This document shows, piece by piece, positions 48,590 to 60,234 of a stretch of DNA of 64,000 bases. The DNA is from Argentina anserina. Taxonomy: Eukaryota > Streptophyta > Magnoliopsida > Rosales > Rosaceae. The notes below the pieces were generated by a model. That model was not told the origin of the DNA. It saw nothing but the letters and a program-made list of their open reading frames with translations, and made no database searches. Made by a program: the position numbers and the translations under genes. The stretch lies in assembly GCF_933775445.1 (NCBI RefSeq), contig NC_065873.1, forward strand, positions 8,990,001 through 9,054,000. Reading direction: 5' to 3'. Within the stretch, counting starts at the first letter, position 1. Each line of letters opens with the position of its first letter.

Positions 48590-48840
48590 CCGCATGAATA
48601 GTGACTGTGAATAGTACCGGTGAATAGTACCATCGCATGAATAGTGGTCTGTAACAGTAACTGTGAATAGTAAACTGTAACAGTAATTTGAACAGTGACA
48701 TGGTAAACAGTAACTGTGTGTTTTGGTAAAACAGTAACTGTGAACAGTGTTTTGGTAAAACAGTAACTGTGAACAGTGGTTTAGTAAAAACAGTGATTAG
48801 TAAACATGAACAGTGTTCCGTGAACAATGTTTTATGAACA
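48590..48840. repeat. CAGTAACTGTGAACAGTG motif array in the LTR
   Basis: Variants of AACAGTAACTGTGAACAGT / GAATAGTA recur about a dozen times. The same array is in the 3' LTR (54838-55098), in the solo LTR (23250-23410, reverse strand), and in weaker form at 7680-7880. Each motif is partly self-complementary (ACAGTnACTGT). Confidence 0.85.
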
Positions 48841-49489
48841 ACATTTAGCTGTGCTGAACTCGTCACCTGATATTTTAAGTATCATTTTCTAAGCATTTAT
48901 CGTGCTATTAGGTGACTGACGAAACGAGTGAGGAAATTACTTTCAGGGTCGTGGAAATTGCACGCAGGAAAAAATGTGAGTAAAATCTCACTTATTTACG
49001 AATATACCCTTGCGGTGATTCCAAGATTTTTGCAAGAGTTTTTAATATTGAATTACGACACGTATACAATATAGTGGATTACGTATATATCGTATAAATG
49101 GTAATAAGTACATATATATATAGTTTGCTATATTATATACTGTTATGAATTCGTTGGAATTGGTCATTTCGAATGACGAGAATTAAATGTTGAGCATGTG
49201 ATGTGATTTTTGTACAATATGAGGTGTGATTATTGTACGTGGTTTTAACATGAGTTTGTTAAAATGTTTTGTCTTCGGACGAGTTTTGTCTTCGGACGAG
49301 TTTTTGTCTTCGGACGTGTTTATGAAATATGACATGTATACGATATAATGGATTATATATATATATTGTATAAATGGTAAATATGTACATATATATATAG
49401 TTTGCTATATAATATACTGTTATGATTTTATCGTGATTTATGTCATTTCGATGACGAGATTTAAATATCGAGCATGTGATTTTGATTTG

Positions 49490-49770
49490 TACAATATGAT
49501 GTGAGATTATTGTACGTGATTTTAACATTGAGTTTGTTAAAATGTTGATTTGTCTTCGGACATGATTTTTGGTACAATCTGATGTGAGATTATTGTACGT
49601 GATTTTAACATTTAGATTGTTAAAATGTTGATTTGTCTTCGGACATGATTTTTGGTACAATATGATGTGAGATTATTGTACGTGATTTTTAACATTGAGA
49701 TTGTTAAAATGTTGATTTGTCTTCGGACGTGATTGGTACAATATGATGTGAGATTATTGTACGTGTTTGG
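49490..49770. repeat. About 80-bp tandem repeat in the 5' LTR
   Basis: Three to four units, each with GTTAAAATGTTGATTTGTC, TTCGGACATG and GAGATTATTGTACGTG, spaced 81-84 bp. The same array is in the 3' LTR at about 55750-56030. Confidence 0.88.
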
Positions 49771-50382
49771 CAAGTCGGAACCTAGCCTTTGGCCGGGCGA
49801 AAGTTACGATACAGTTAGTGCTCTAGTCTGTCTGCCTTAGTACTACATGTGAGGTAACGGGTGGTTATCTGCTCATGGGTACTCAGATTGTTTTGGATGT
49901 TGGGTAGCGGGTGGCTATCCAATATCGACAGTGTATTACGAGAGGGGTAACAGATGTGTACCAGCGTTCTTGGTACCCGTATTATAAATGCATTTGGGTA
50001 ACCAAAAGGGTTACTTAATTTCTCATGAGCGCTTCTTTTCATATTTCTTTGGGACAATTCGATGGTGTAGTGGATAACTCCGCAGGTGTGGATTAGCGGG
50101 AATTGACGGACCGCTCAGAGGACTTGAAGTTATTTATCTCCAGCTTGTGTGAGGATTTTGTGTGACTATCTTGTGAGTTTGTTGTGAGAATTACGCAATT
50201 CCATTTGTTATAATATTGCATTATAATTTGGGTTGTAATAATTGGTTCTTCTGAGTTGTATTGAGAACTCAGTAATGATCCGCTGGGCATTTTAAATGAT
50301 TTCGTTTTCAGTGAAATTGTTTAGTGTTTAACGACTTTGGAATTTTGAGTTTTTAGGCTCAGAATTTTGGGGTCGTTACAGT

Positions 50383-50394
50383 TGGTATCAGAGC
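50383..50394 (+). other. Primer binding site
   Basis: TGGTATCAGAGC, two bases after the 5' LTR, matches the complement of the 3' end of initiator methionine tRNA, the usual primer of plant LTR elements. Confidence 0.92.
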
Positions 50395-53300
50395 CTAAGT
50401 GCGTATTTGGTGATTATCAATATCATCCGGGAGCGATGATCCGACTGCAGGCGGGCACCCATCACATGCTCCTCGGTATTGATATGTCGCCGGGTACGCG
50501 AGAGTGTTAGGAGCCATACCTTATGGTTTGGTCCTGTAGAGAGTATTGTGACGATACTCCGATGATTCACCTTCTTCTGAGATTTCATGATTGATATTAG
50601 TTGGATCTATTTTTTCGAATCCGAGACTTCACATGTATGACTGAGTGTTAATTGTTGAATGGTGATGAATTTGTAAAAAGGGCCGTGAACAGGGCCGAGG
50701 ACGGACGATAGGTCGCGGCCGAGGTAGGGTTGCAGGCCGAGTCCGCAATGTGGAGAACCTTTACGAGGAGGCTGCTCCACGGGTAGAACAGGTTGACCGT
50801 GCTACTAGTCGTTAGAGACGACGATAGTCGTGTGTTAAGTTGATCAAGGACTTTAATCGTCTGTCAACATCTTATTTCATAGAGGCCTGGATCATATGGT
50901 AGTGGACCACTGGATCGAGGGCATCATAATCTACTTTGAGATGATTGAGTACCCTGAGAAAGAGAAGAAGATGATATCGACACTTATTAGTGATAGTTCG
51001 GTAGAGGAGATGGTAGGATTGACTCCTACATCTATGAGAAACTCTTTATGTGTCACTTCGCATTTGGAGTGTTCCTCGAATTGGAGACAATGAAAGGCTT
51101 GTCCTATTGTGAGTGGAAGTGGAGAGTTCTCTGCTTATTTGATCGTGATTCCGGATCACACCTATGATGTGATCATAGGAATTGATTGGTTGAGTACGCA
51201 GTACACGGTTATTGATTGTTTTGACATGGTGGGTTCATTCGTAGACCCAGGAAATCAGAGTTTCGTATCTTTGACTCGAGGCGGATAATGTCATGAGAGT
51301 TTGAGTCATGGCATATGTTGAGTATGTGGATCTGAAGTAGCTATCACATACATCGTTGTGATATCAGAGTAAAGTGAGACGTTTCAGGAGATACTGTGTT
51401 ATAGCCCCTATAACGAAGACGACGTATGAATGAGACAAATGAATTCAAAGACTTAATGACTGGTGCGATCAGCTTAGAGAGGCTACAATACTCCCTGAGT
51501 TTGACATGCGATCCAAATACTGGAATGCTAATAGGTTTGAGTATATAGTTTCCTATCAGGGCAGAGAACTATCAAGGAGTCTTGATAGAGAGCGTTGACC
51601 CTATATTGAGGGATGTTCAGTGTTTAAATGTTAAGGACTAGATTTTAGTTATGCAACTAATCTAAGTTGAAGCCTAACAAGGTTGAGATATTACGTTCAG
51701 GTAAGAGATGTGTAGACCATAGGTTGGAGGTGGTTAACGAAAATTTTCGTGACTAGCATCTCTAACGCTATTGCTAACAGAGTGGTAGGGCGTATGATAC
51801 GTCCATAAAGTGGTAATACAATTATTGAATTGAGATTCACATTTTGTCGATGTGACATTCCAAACTTGTTTTGGTTCGGCTATAGACAATTGATGTTACA
51901 CATTGTTCTTGGCTGAGCAAGAAATATAAGGTGATGGAGAAATCTCAATGTGGCGATATGAATTAATTATTTGCTAGATGAGCATTTAAATGAGAACGCT
52001 GGTCTTTCAGGATTTATTTATTTTGGTGTTGGGGATTGGAACTTCACAATGCCACTGGTCCAAATGAGACGCAATGGCGGTGAAGTAACTCTATTGAAGG
52101 TAAGGTATGAGATGACCTTAGCTTAGTGGTGTTTTAACGAATTGGTCGTGACAAGTACCTTCTAACTGGTAAGAAAATGGTTGAGGACTAAATCTTCTTT
52201 TCAAGTGCAAGTGGTGTTAGTGTTGGAGACTTAGAGTTTTTTTTTCCCTCTATGCATCAGATTCTTTATTGTTGGATAAGGCGAAGTTGACTGAAGTGTT
52301 CAACAAGGGATAAATTTTACGATAAAGAGTAATCAATTATATTACTGCTTGCAGAGAAGTTATTTTGGCCGAATGCGTTGGCCATGAGGGTTCTTAATGA
52401 AAGTAAAGAAACAACTGTTTAGAGTGGTGGTATAGCGATCATTTTGGGTTAGTTTTGAGGAGATGGTGGACCTAATATTGGGTTATGTTGAAGTAATTAC
52501 TAAACTTATTAGTACTACAACGGTGGAGGAACCAATATCTTAGATGATGCACTGGGGCATTTGTGTGGGACCGTATGTCATGCATTTGAGGCATGTATGA
52601 ACCAGGGGTAAAGTATATCTCGGTTGTGGTCGTGTTGGATTTTGCGCTGTAAAGTTCACCTAATTTTTCATGTTCCACCGTTGGGAGATAAATACATTCT
52701 TTGTTTGAACCCCAAATTGTGGCATACCACTCATGGAAGCAGGAAGCTGTAATTAATTTTCGACGGTAAGTTTTGGTGAGTGTGATGGGATGCGTGATGC
52801 GTCACTCTTGTGGTGGCGGTAGAGGTTCTCTACTGCCTTGTGCGTATATTAGTCGATTCTCTGGTGAATTCTTTTAGAGTAATTCTTAATCCAATGTGGT
52901 GTACTGTGGTGGTTGTGAACTCAATGAGTTAAGATTTCTTTATCGTGTTGCCGATACAAATATGGTACTTGAGTGGGTATCATGCACGACAACTTTTTAT
53001 GGTTATAATAAGATGATCATGAAAGGAGATTATTTTGTTGATTGGAAGGAATGGTAGGTTCGTTATTCTAGCGATGCATTGTGGTGAAGTCATGAAGGTA
53101 TTGTCGTGATAAAGCACGTTTATTTGAAAACCACTATGTGTGATGAAAGTAGTAGGCATGTGTTAATCATTGATTTGACTCATGTTAGATGTTGAGAGTT
53201 TTGACCATGCTTAGTGGTAGGAGCTAACTCATGACGTGAGGATAGTCTGTCAAATCGCAAGAGAGTGGTGAACTAGACAAAAGAGGGCGTCGACGCCTCC

Positions 53301-53978
53301 ATGCTGAAAACATCATTATGTTTCGGGAGGATGATTATATTTTGAGTAGCTCACATTCGACTATGATTGTTATGACATGTGACAGATTGTCTGATGGAGG
53401 AAGTTTGAGGTAACAAAAGATAGGTTGAGAGCTTGTATGCTGGATTTTAAGGTAGCTGTGAAATCATTTGAGATTGATTGAGTTCGCCTACAACGACAGT
53501 TACCCTTCCAGCATCGGCATGGTACCCTATGAGGCACTTAAGGTAGACCATGTCGATCACCTATCTGTTGGGCCAAAGTTGGGTGTAGTGAGATTTGACA
53601 AGAAAGAAAAGTTGGCCGAGGTATGTTGGGCCTTTGAGATTCTCGAGAAGGTGGGAAAACTAGCCTTGCCTACTAGCATGTCGGACGTTCACAACGTCTT
53701 CTACATTTCCATGTTGAGGAAGTATGATCTTGATGTGTCGCATATGTGATCGATCATAACACCATTGAAGTGAAGGAAAATACCACTTTTGTTTTGAGCC
53801 GGTTTGTATTTTGAATAGATCCACAAAGAAGCTTTGGAGGAAGGAAGTGGAGCTAGTCAAGGTATTGTAGAGCCATCATGATGAAGGTGATGCATCATGG
53901 AAGCTAGGGTCGGATATGAAGACGGGATACCCACAGTTGTTTATTGAGTGAACTTGAATTTCGGGACGAAATTCCTTT

Positions 53979-53992
53979 TAAGGGGGGTAGAA
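53979..53992 (+). other. Polypurine tract
   Basis: TAAGGGGGGTAGAA lies directly before the TG of the 3' LTR; it primes plus-strand synthesis in this class. Confidence 0.88.
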
Positions 53993-56789
53993 TGTAATAA
54001 CCCGAATTTTTAGAAACTAAATGTCGAGTATTTTTTTAAGTGTTAAAGTTGTGAAATTAATTCAAGACGACAATTGGAGGTTTGCGACATTTCAAAACAA
54101 AAACGGAAACGTTCTCGGATCGTTTAATTAGAAAACGTAACGTTACCGCAACGTATAGATCGACTTTTATTCCGTCGCTCGGTTGCAAAAACTTCCTTCA
54201 CGAAAGTCGTAGAGCTCATCGATACGAATTCGTGGACACGTCATGCGTTCGAATCGGACGTCGGATGCAAAAGTTATTAACGTCGGAAGTTCGTTTCCGA
54301 TTTTGGAAATAGTATAAAAGGAAGGAAAGGAGATTAAAAATCAGATTTTTCTAAAAATCAGCTCAGGTTACTGTTCACCTGAGCTCGGGTACTGTTCACC
54401 CGACCAAAAAAAAACTTCTCCGGCCGATTTCTCCACCATCCGACGTCGCCTCGTGTCGTGCCAACTATCAAACTGACGGGCTCGACGAGCTCCATCTTTT
54501 GGGCTATGCCTTGCACTCCGGCGACAACCACACACGGTGTAGCAACCGCCGGAAGTTACTGCTGTGGCGGCGGCGCCTCCTCCGGCCACCATGGCTCGAG
54601 ATTCTTGGGGGGTTTTGCTTGTTTCAGTCCCAGCAACATTCCCACAAAAGGAATCGAGCCAAATCGAAGTGTAAGTACCCGAATCAAAATTTCAATTTCT
54701 AGGGTTTGTGAATAGTGCCGAATATATGTTCTTCGGTGTTTGGACTGTTTAGGCTCGGATTTAGAACTTTGTGTCAACTAGGAAGTTGTTGTTTAGGTTG
54801 TGGTGATGAAATTTGGTGATGATTGGTGGCGGTCGGGAACAGTAACGCCGCATGAATAGTGACTGTGAATAGTACCGGTGAATAGTACCATTGCATGAAT
54901 AGTGGTCTGTAACAGTAACTGTGAATAGTAAACTGTAACAGTAATTTGAACAGTGACATGGTAAACAGTAACTGTGTGTTTTGGTAAAACAGTAACTGTG
55001 AACAGTGTTTTGGTAAAACAGTAACTGTGAACAGTGGTTTAGTAAAAACAGTGATTAGTAAACATGAACAGTGTTCCGTGAACAATGTTTTATGAACAAC
55101 ATTTAGCTGTGCTGAACTCGTCACCTGATATTTTAAGTATCATTTTCTAAGCATTTATCGTGCTATTAGGTGACTGACGAAACGAGTGAGGAAATTACTT
55201 TCAGGGTCATGGAAGTTGCACGCAGGAAAGAATGTGAGTAAAATCTCACTTATTTACGAATATACCCTTGCGGTGATTCCAAGATTTTTGCAAGAGTTTT
55301 TAATATTGAATTACGACACGTATACAATATAGTGGATTACGTATATATCGTATAAATGGTAATAAGTACATATATATATAGTTTGCTATATTATATACTG
55401 TTATGAATTCGTTGGAATTGGTCATTTCGAATGACGAGAATTAAATGTTGAGCATGTGATGTGATTTTTGTACAATATGAGGTGTGATTATTGTACGTGG
55501 TTTTAACATGAGTTTGTTAAAATGTTTTGTCTTCGGACGAGTTTTGTCTTCGGACGAGTTTTTGTCTTCGGACGTGTTTATGAAATATGACATGTATACG
55601 ATATAATGGATTATATATATATATTGTATAAATGGTAAATATGTACATATATATATAGTTTGCTATATAATATACTGTTATGATTTTATCGTGATTTATG
55701 TCATTTCGATGACGAGATTTAAATATCGAGCATGTGATTTTGATTTGTACAATATGATGTGAGATTATTGTACGTGATTTTAACATTGAGTTTGTTAAAA
55801 TGTTGATTTGTCTTCGGACATGATTTTTGGTACAATATGATGTGAGATTATTGTACGTGATTTTAACATTTAGATTGTTAAAATGTTGATTTGTCTTCGG
55901 ACATGATTTTTGGTACAATATGATGTGAGATTATTGTACGTGATTTTTAACATTGAGATTGTTAAAATGTTGATTTGTCTTCGGACGTGATTGGTACAAT
56001 ATGATGTGAGATTATTGTACGTGTTTGGCAAGTCGGAACCTAGCCTTTGGCCGGGTGAAAGTTACGATACAGTTAGTGCTCTAGTCTGTCTGCCTTAGTA
56101 CTACATGTGAGGTAACGGGTGGTTATCTGCTCATGGGTACTCAGATTGTTTTGGATGTTGGGTAGCGGGTGGCTATCCAATATCGACGGTGTATTACGAG
56201 AGGGGTAATAGATGTGTACCAGCGTTCTTGGTACCCGTATTATAAATGCATTTGGGTAACCAGAAGGGTTACTTAATTTCTCATGAGCGCTTCTTTTCAT
56301 ATTTCTTTGGGACAACCAGATGGGCCGTCCATTGACTCATGAGTGCATTTATATTTGTTTGATTTGTGGATTTTCGTATATATATTAATATGCGAGTTAT
56401 ATTTTCATTTTACTCATACGAGCTGTAAAGCTTACCGGGTTTGTGTTTACAATCCCGGTGCACCAATTCGATGGTGTAGTGGATAACTCCGCAGGTGTGG
56501 ATTAGCGGGAATTGACGGACCGCTCAGAGGACTTGAAGTTATTTATCTCCAGCTTGTGTGAGGATTTTGTGTGACTATCTTGTGAGTTTGTTGTGAGAAT
56601 TACGCAATTCCATTTGTTATAATATTGCATTATAATTTGGGTTGTAATAATTGGTTCTTCTGAGTTGTATTGAGAACTCAGTAATGATCCGCTGGTCATT
56701 TTAAATGATTTCGTTTTCAGTGAAATTGTTTAGTGTTTAACGACTTTGGAATTTTGAGTTTTTAGGCTCAGAATTTTGGGGTCGTTACA
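53993..56789 (+). repeat. 3' LTR
   Basis: 2797 bp. It carries the 151 bp (56316-56466) that the 5' LTR has lost, including ACCGGGTTTGTGTTTACAAT, which the solo LTR in MADS intron 2 and the nested element at 9370 also keep. The longer form is therefore ancestral. Confidence 0.95.
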
Positions 56790-56794
56790 GTTCA

Positions 56795-57638
56795 TTTACT
56801 CTACTACATTTAATTATTATTAGACTCGATACTCATTTGTGATGCATGTGTTAATTTATCACATAGATTATTGTGTAAAAACGAAAAGAACAGATTTTTT
56901 TTGTAATTATATTTTTATTTTATTTTTATAACACAATTCTTTTATGTAATTGTATTTAATAAATATTTTTTTCAGAAAAACATTTTTTGGGTGATTTTTT
57001 TAAGTGATGGCTTTATATTGTAGTATAGATATAAGGCCCGATGTTGAATAAGAAAAACAAATATGCTACATCATATTCAAATTTCTGGTGTGTAACCTCA
57101 AGTCATATTAAATTAATGAGCTAGTTTACTTAAAAAAATTCAATTAAAGCTTAAACAAAAATACATACATATATTCATATGAACACATTCCTTTAGTCAA
57201 TGTTTTACCATCGGAATTACTCCAAAATGTTTGTTTTATTGTTTGGCTTATGCAATAATATACTAAATCATAGCGCTAAATCATATTCAATTTTAGGGTG
57301 TGTATGGAGAGTACCTTGATGAAACGTACCACATATCATTGGTATCAACATAAATTTTCAAATCAAAATCTCCTAAAATAGGAAAGAAAACAGCCAAAAA
57401 TAAATATTTACGTGTAACATATATCCCTCCAACGCCAGCCGATAAATATTTAAATAGTAACCAGTGATCGCAATCCAAGTGTCTAAATAAATCCCAGCCG
57501 TCAGCGGCTCATCAGACGGCGCCACTCTCTCTCCGTATAAAACCCCAAAGCCACTTCTCTAATTCTCTTTAGTGACGCACTGACACACTCCATGGACTTA
57601 AAAATTGAAGCAGCGAAAGAAAAACGAAAGAGGAAAGA
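56795..57638. promoter_or_regulatory. Upstream region of the ALDH6 copy, TATA box at 57536
   Basis: This is AT-rich sequence followed by a short GC-richer part. TATAAAA at 57536-57542, about 97 bases before the ATG and preceded by CTCTCTCTCC, is a plausible core promoter. Confidence 0.5.
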
Positions 57639-60018
57639 ATGATGCAGCTCTCAATCCCAAGAGGTAACCCCAAAAACCCATAAGCATTTCCATCTTAAGG
57701 TCTCTGTGTGATTACGCTTGTGTGATATAGGTAGGGTTTTGTTCATGTAATTTGCAGTGGGAAACCTCAAGGCTTTTAGAACGGCGTCTTCGAGTCCTCC
57801 GGTTATATTCGATTAATCCTTACTCTTTTGGATTTGGTTTGACTTGAATGATACCGTGTTGGACTTTGTTATTATTCTCTATGTTGTTCATATGGATGGA
57901 TTACAAATCAGGAGGTGATGTTTGTGCCACTTTTTTCATTGAATTTCGTGTTGATTTGTTTTAAAATGTCAGAGAGTTCCCAATCTGATTGGAGGTGCTT
58001 TTGTTAATTCGCATTTGACTGCGTCAATCGACGTTATAAATCCAGTAAGTTTGTAATATGCTTCACTTTGTATGCTCTTTTCGTTTTGTTTTCTTGTTTT
58101 CGTTGCAGAATTTATGATTTTTATTTTTGAAATTGGTTGATAGGCAACGCAAGTTCCCTTGACCACGAATGAGGAGTTCAAAGCCGCGGTGTATTCTGCA
58201 AAGAAGGCGTTTCAAACATGGCGCAACACACCTGTCACGACCCGTCAAAGGATCATGCTTAAGCTGCAAGAGCTTATTAGGAGAGACATTGTAATTGTGA
58301 TGGATGTGATTTTTTTAACTTCCTTGAAAATAATTTTAATTGAGTTATGTTAATCACCGTGTTTTCTTTTCAGGATAAGTTAGCCTTAAATATCACAACA
58401 GAACAGGGGAAGACATTGAAGGATGCACATGGTGATGTGTTTCGTGGGCTAGGTTAGTGTTTGTGGTTTGATGTTAATAATATACATTTATTCTCCATGG
58501 GTGAGTTTTAGTGGATTTTGATGAAGCTCTGTTAATTTAACTTTTTTGCATTCAGAGGTCGTACAGCATGCTTGTAATACAGCAACTCTGCAAATGGGGG
58601 AGTATGTTTCAAACGTATCAAATGGAATTGACGCGTATAGTATTAGAGAGCCACTTGGTATATGTGCTGGGATATGTCCATTCAACTTTCCAGCAATGAT
58701 TCCATTATGGGTAAGCCTCCCCCACTGTTTCCCCCATGTATATATTTTCCCCAATCTTGTAAAGGTAGTTCTGGCGGGAAAAGAAAGAAAGAAAAGAAAA
58801 CCTCATCCATTTCTAATTGTGTCTCATGATCTCACTGCAGATGTTCCCAATTGCAGTTGCATGCGGGAATACGTTTATCCTAAAGCCATCAGAAAAAGAT
58901 CCAGGTGATTGTGACTTAATTAGAATATGGTATTTTTAATCCTTGGGCATTACCTCCCTCATTTTTGTGATTGAATAATCACAAGGAAGAGAAAACGTGA
59001 ATGCTCCCTGATGTAGCTGATATGGATAATTATAGGTTTTTAACACAGTAGGTGCTTTTCTGTTTCAACTTGTTGATGTTATTTGTGAAAGAAGAATTTT
59101 TTTTTAAAGAAGAATGATGATAGTATCACCAATTATTTTTTGTACTCTGATTTAAATCTGAGTCATATAAAAGGTAAACATCTACTTTAGAATCTATCCA
59201 TTGCATCTATTATTTGAATTCTCCTGTCTTTTATATTCGTATTTGTTTTGAATTTTCCTCACCAGTGAGGGGCTGAACTTTCTTGTATGCAGGTGCTTCT
59301 GTACTGCTAGCAGAGTTGGCAATGGAGGCAGGTTTGCCTGATGGTGTCTTAAATATTGTTCATGGAACCAATGTATGAACACAGTCAAACTACTTTTACT
59401 TGCTTGAATTGTACTTGTCATTATTTGAAGATGTTGGGAATGTCTTACACATACATAAGTTTTTTGTTTTTTAGCTTTATCTTTTGTCCTATGCTACTGT
59501 AACTAGTGAGAATAGAAGGGATGCACTAAAATAAGTTAAAATACTTGACTTGGTTGGAGTCGCTCTTTTTATTTTTGTGAAACTCATTAGTATTAGCCCA
59601 AAATGGGATGCTTCAGCTTTGCATTCCTGTCTAAAATCAAAAGCTTTTCTTCTTAAAATTAACAATTCATTTTATCCTTAAACATGTGAACCTAGTTTGA
59701 GTGAGAATCTAGGTACTGAAGAGTGAGGGAATGAATAATTTCATTGGGTTTGGAATATGTAATCTAGTGAAGAAAATATATTCTCATGGACACAAGCTGG
59801 ATTTGTATAAGCACAAATCGTGTGGAGCAATTTCCCTTTCAATATATGATTGTTCCAGAGGCATTATATAATTGAATAAATATGGGTAAATTGATGTAAA
59901 AAGTTTGCAGCCTTTGAGATTTTGGTTTTCCTAAATACCTAGTGCTTTGTGGCAGGATATTGTTAATGCAATTTGTGTTGATGATGATATCAGAGCTGTA
60001 TCATTTGTGGGTTCTAAT

Positions 60019-60234
60019 ACAGTAAGTTTCTGATTCTGCGTTGTATCCTTGCTCCAATTTGTGTGTTATATTTCTATATCATTGATTCATACAGTAAGTT
60101 TCTGATCGTGTATTGCATCCTTGCTCCAGTTTGTGTGTTATATTTCTATATCATTGATTCATACAGTAAGTTTCCGATTGTGCATTGCATCCTTGCTCCA
60201 GTTTGTGTGTTGTATTTCTATATTATTGATTCAT
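60019..60234 (+). repeat. 72-bp tandem triplication spanning a splice donor
   Basis: Units at 60019-60090, 60091-60162 and 60163-60234 each start ACAGTAAGTTTC, i.e. the last codon of the exon at 59956 plus its GTAAGT donor. The copies differ at a few positions. It sits exactly where the next small exon of the ALDH6 gene is expected but missing. Confidence 0.93.

Larger units (their letters stand above)
47723..50380 (+). repeat. 5' LTR
   Basis: 2658 bp. It contains TATA-like ATAGTATAAAAGGAAGG (48048-48064), a CG-rich leader, the CAGTAACTGTGAACAGTG array (48590-48840), GTGAGTAAAATCTCAC (48976-48991) and an 80-bp repeat array (49490-49770). Compared with the 3' LTR it lacks 151 bp after 50057 and has a 9-bp insertion in the AAGTTGTT region near 48515. 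Confidence 0.95.
50381..53992 (+). pseudogene. Decayed gag-pol interior of the LTR element
   Basis: The start of gag is recognisable as an Arg/Gly-rich stretch (near 50690-50830, then a TAG). At about 50995 it jumps to the protease region, where TCCGGATCACACCTATGATG and ATTGATTGGTTGAG match the 8800-9100 relic. Near the end, 53468-53749 still reads as the end of integrase and the following C-terminal module (FAYNDSYPSSIGM, then DVHNVFYISMLRKY). The middle is full of stops. The CCHC knuckles are not seen. Compared with the usual 4.5-5.5 kb of a gypsy interior, about a third is gone. Confidence 0.85.
47723..56789 (+). mobile_element. Young LTR retrotransposon with degenerate interior
   Basis: A complete insertion of 9.07 kb: LTRs 47723-50380 and 53993-56789, both TGTAATAACCCGAA ... 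GGGGTCGTTACA. Perfect 5-bp duplication GTTCA (47718-47722, 56790-56794). Primer binding site TGGTATCAGAGC at 50383, complementary to initiator tRNA-Met. Polypurine tract AAGGGGGGTAGAA before the 3' LTR. By eye the LTRs differ by roughly 15-20 substitutions and a few indels over 2.6 kb, so the insertion is recent. The 3.6-kb interior has no intact ORF and lacks most of gag and pol, so the element is non-autonomous and must have been moved by enzymes from another copy. Confidence 0.95.

Noticed and set aside
49259..49660. 133-codon minus-strand ORF, present again at 55517-55918
   Set aside because: It is antisense to the tandem array of the LTR. Its conservation simply reflects the two LTR copies.
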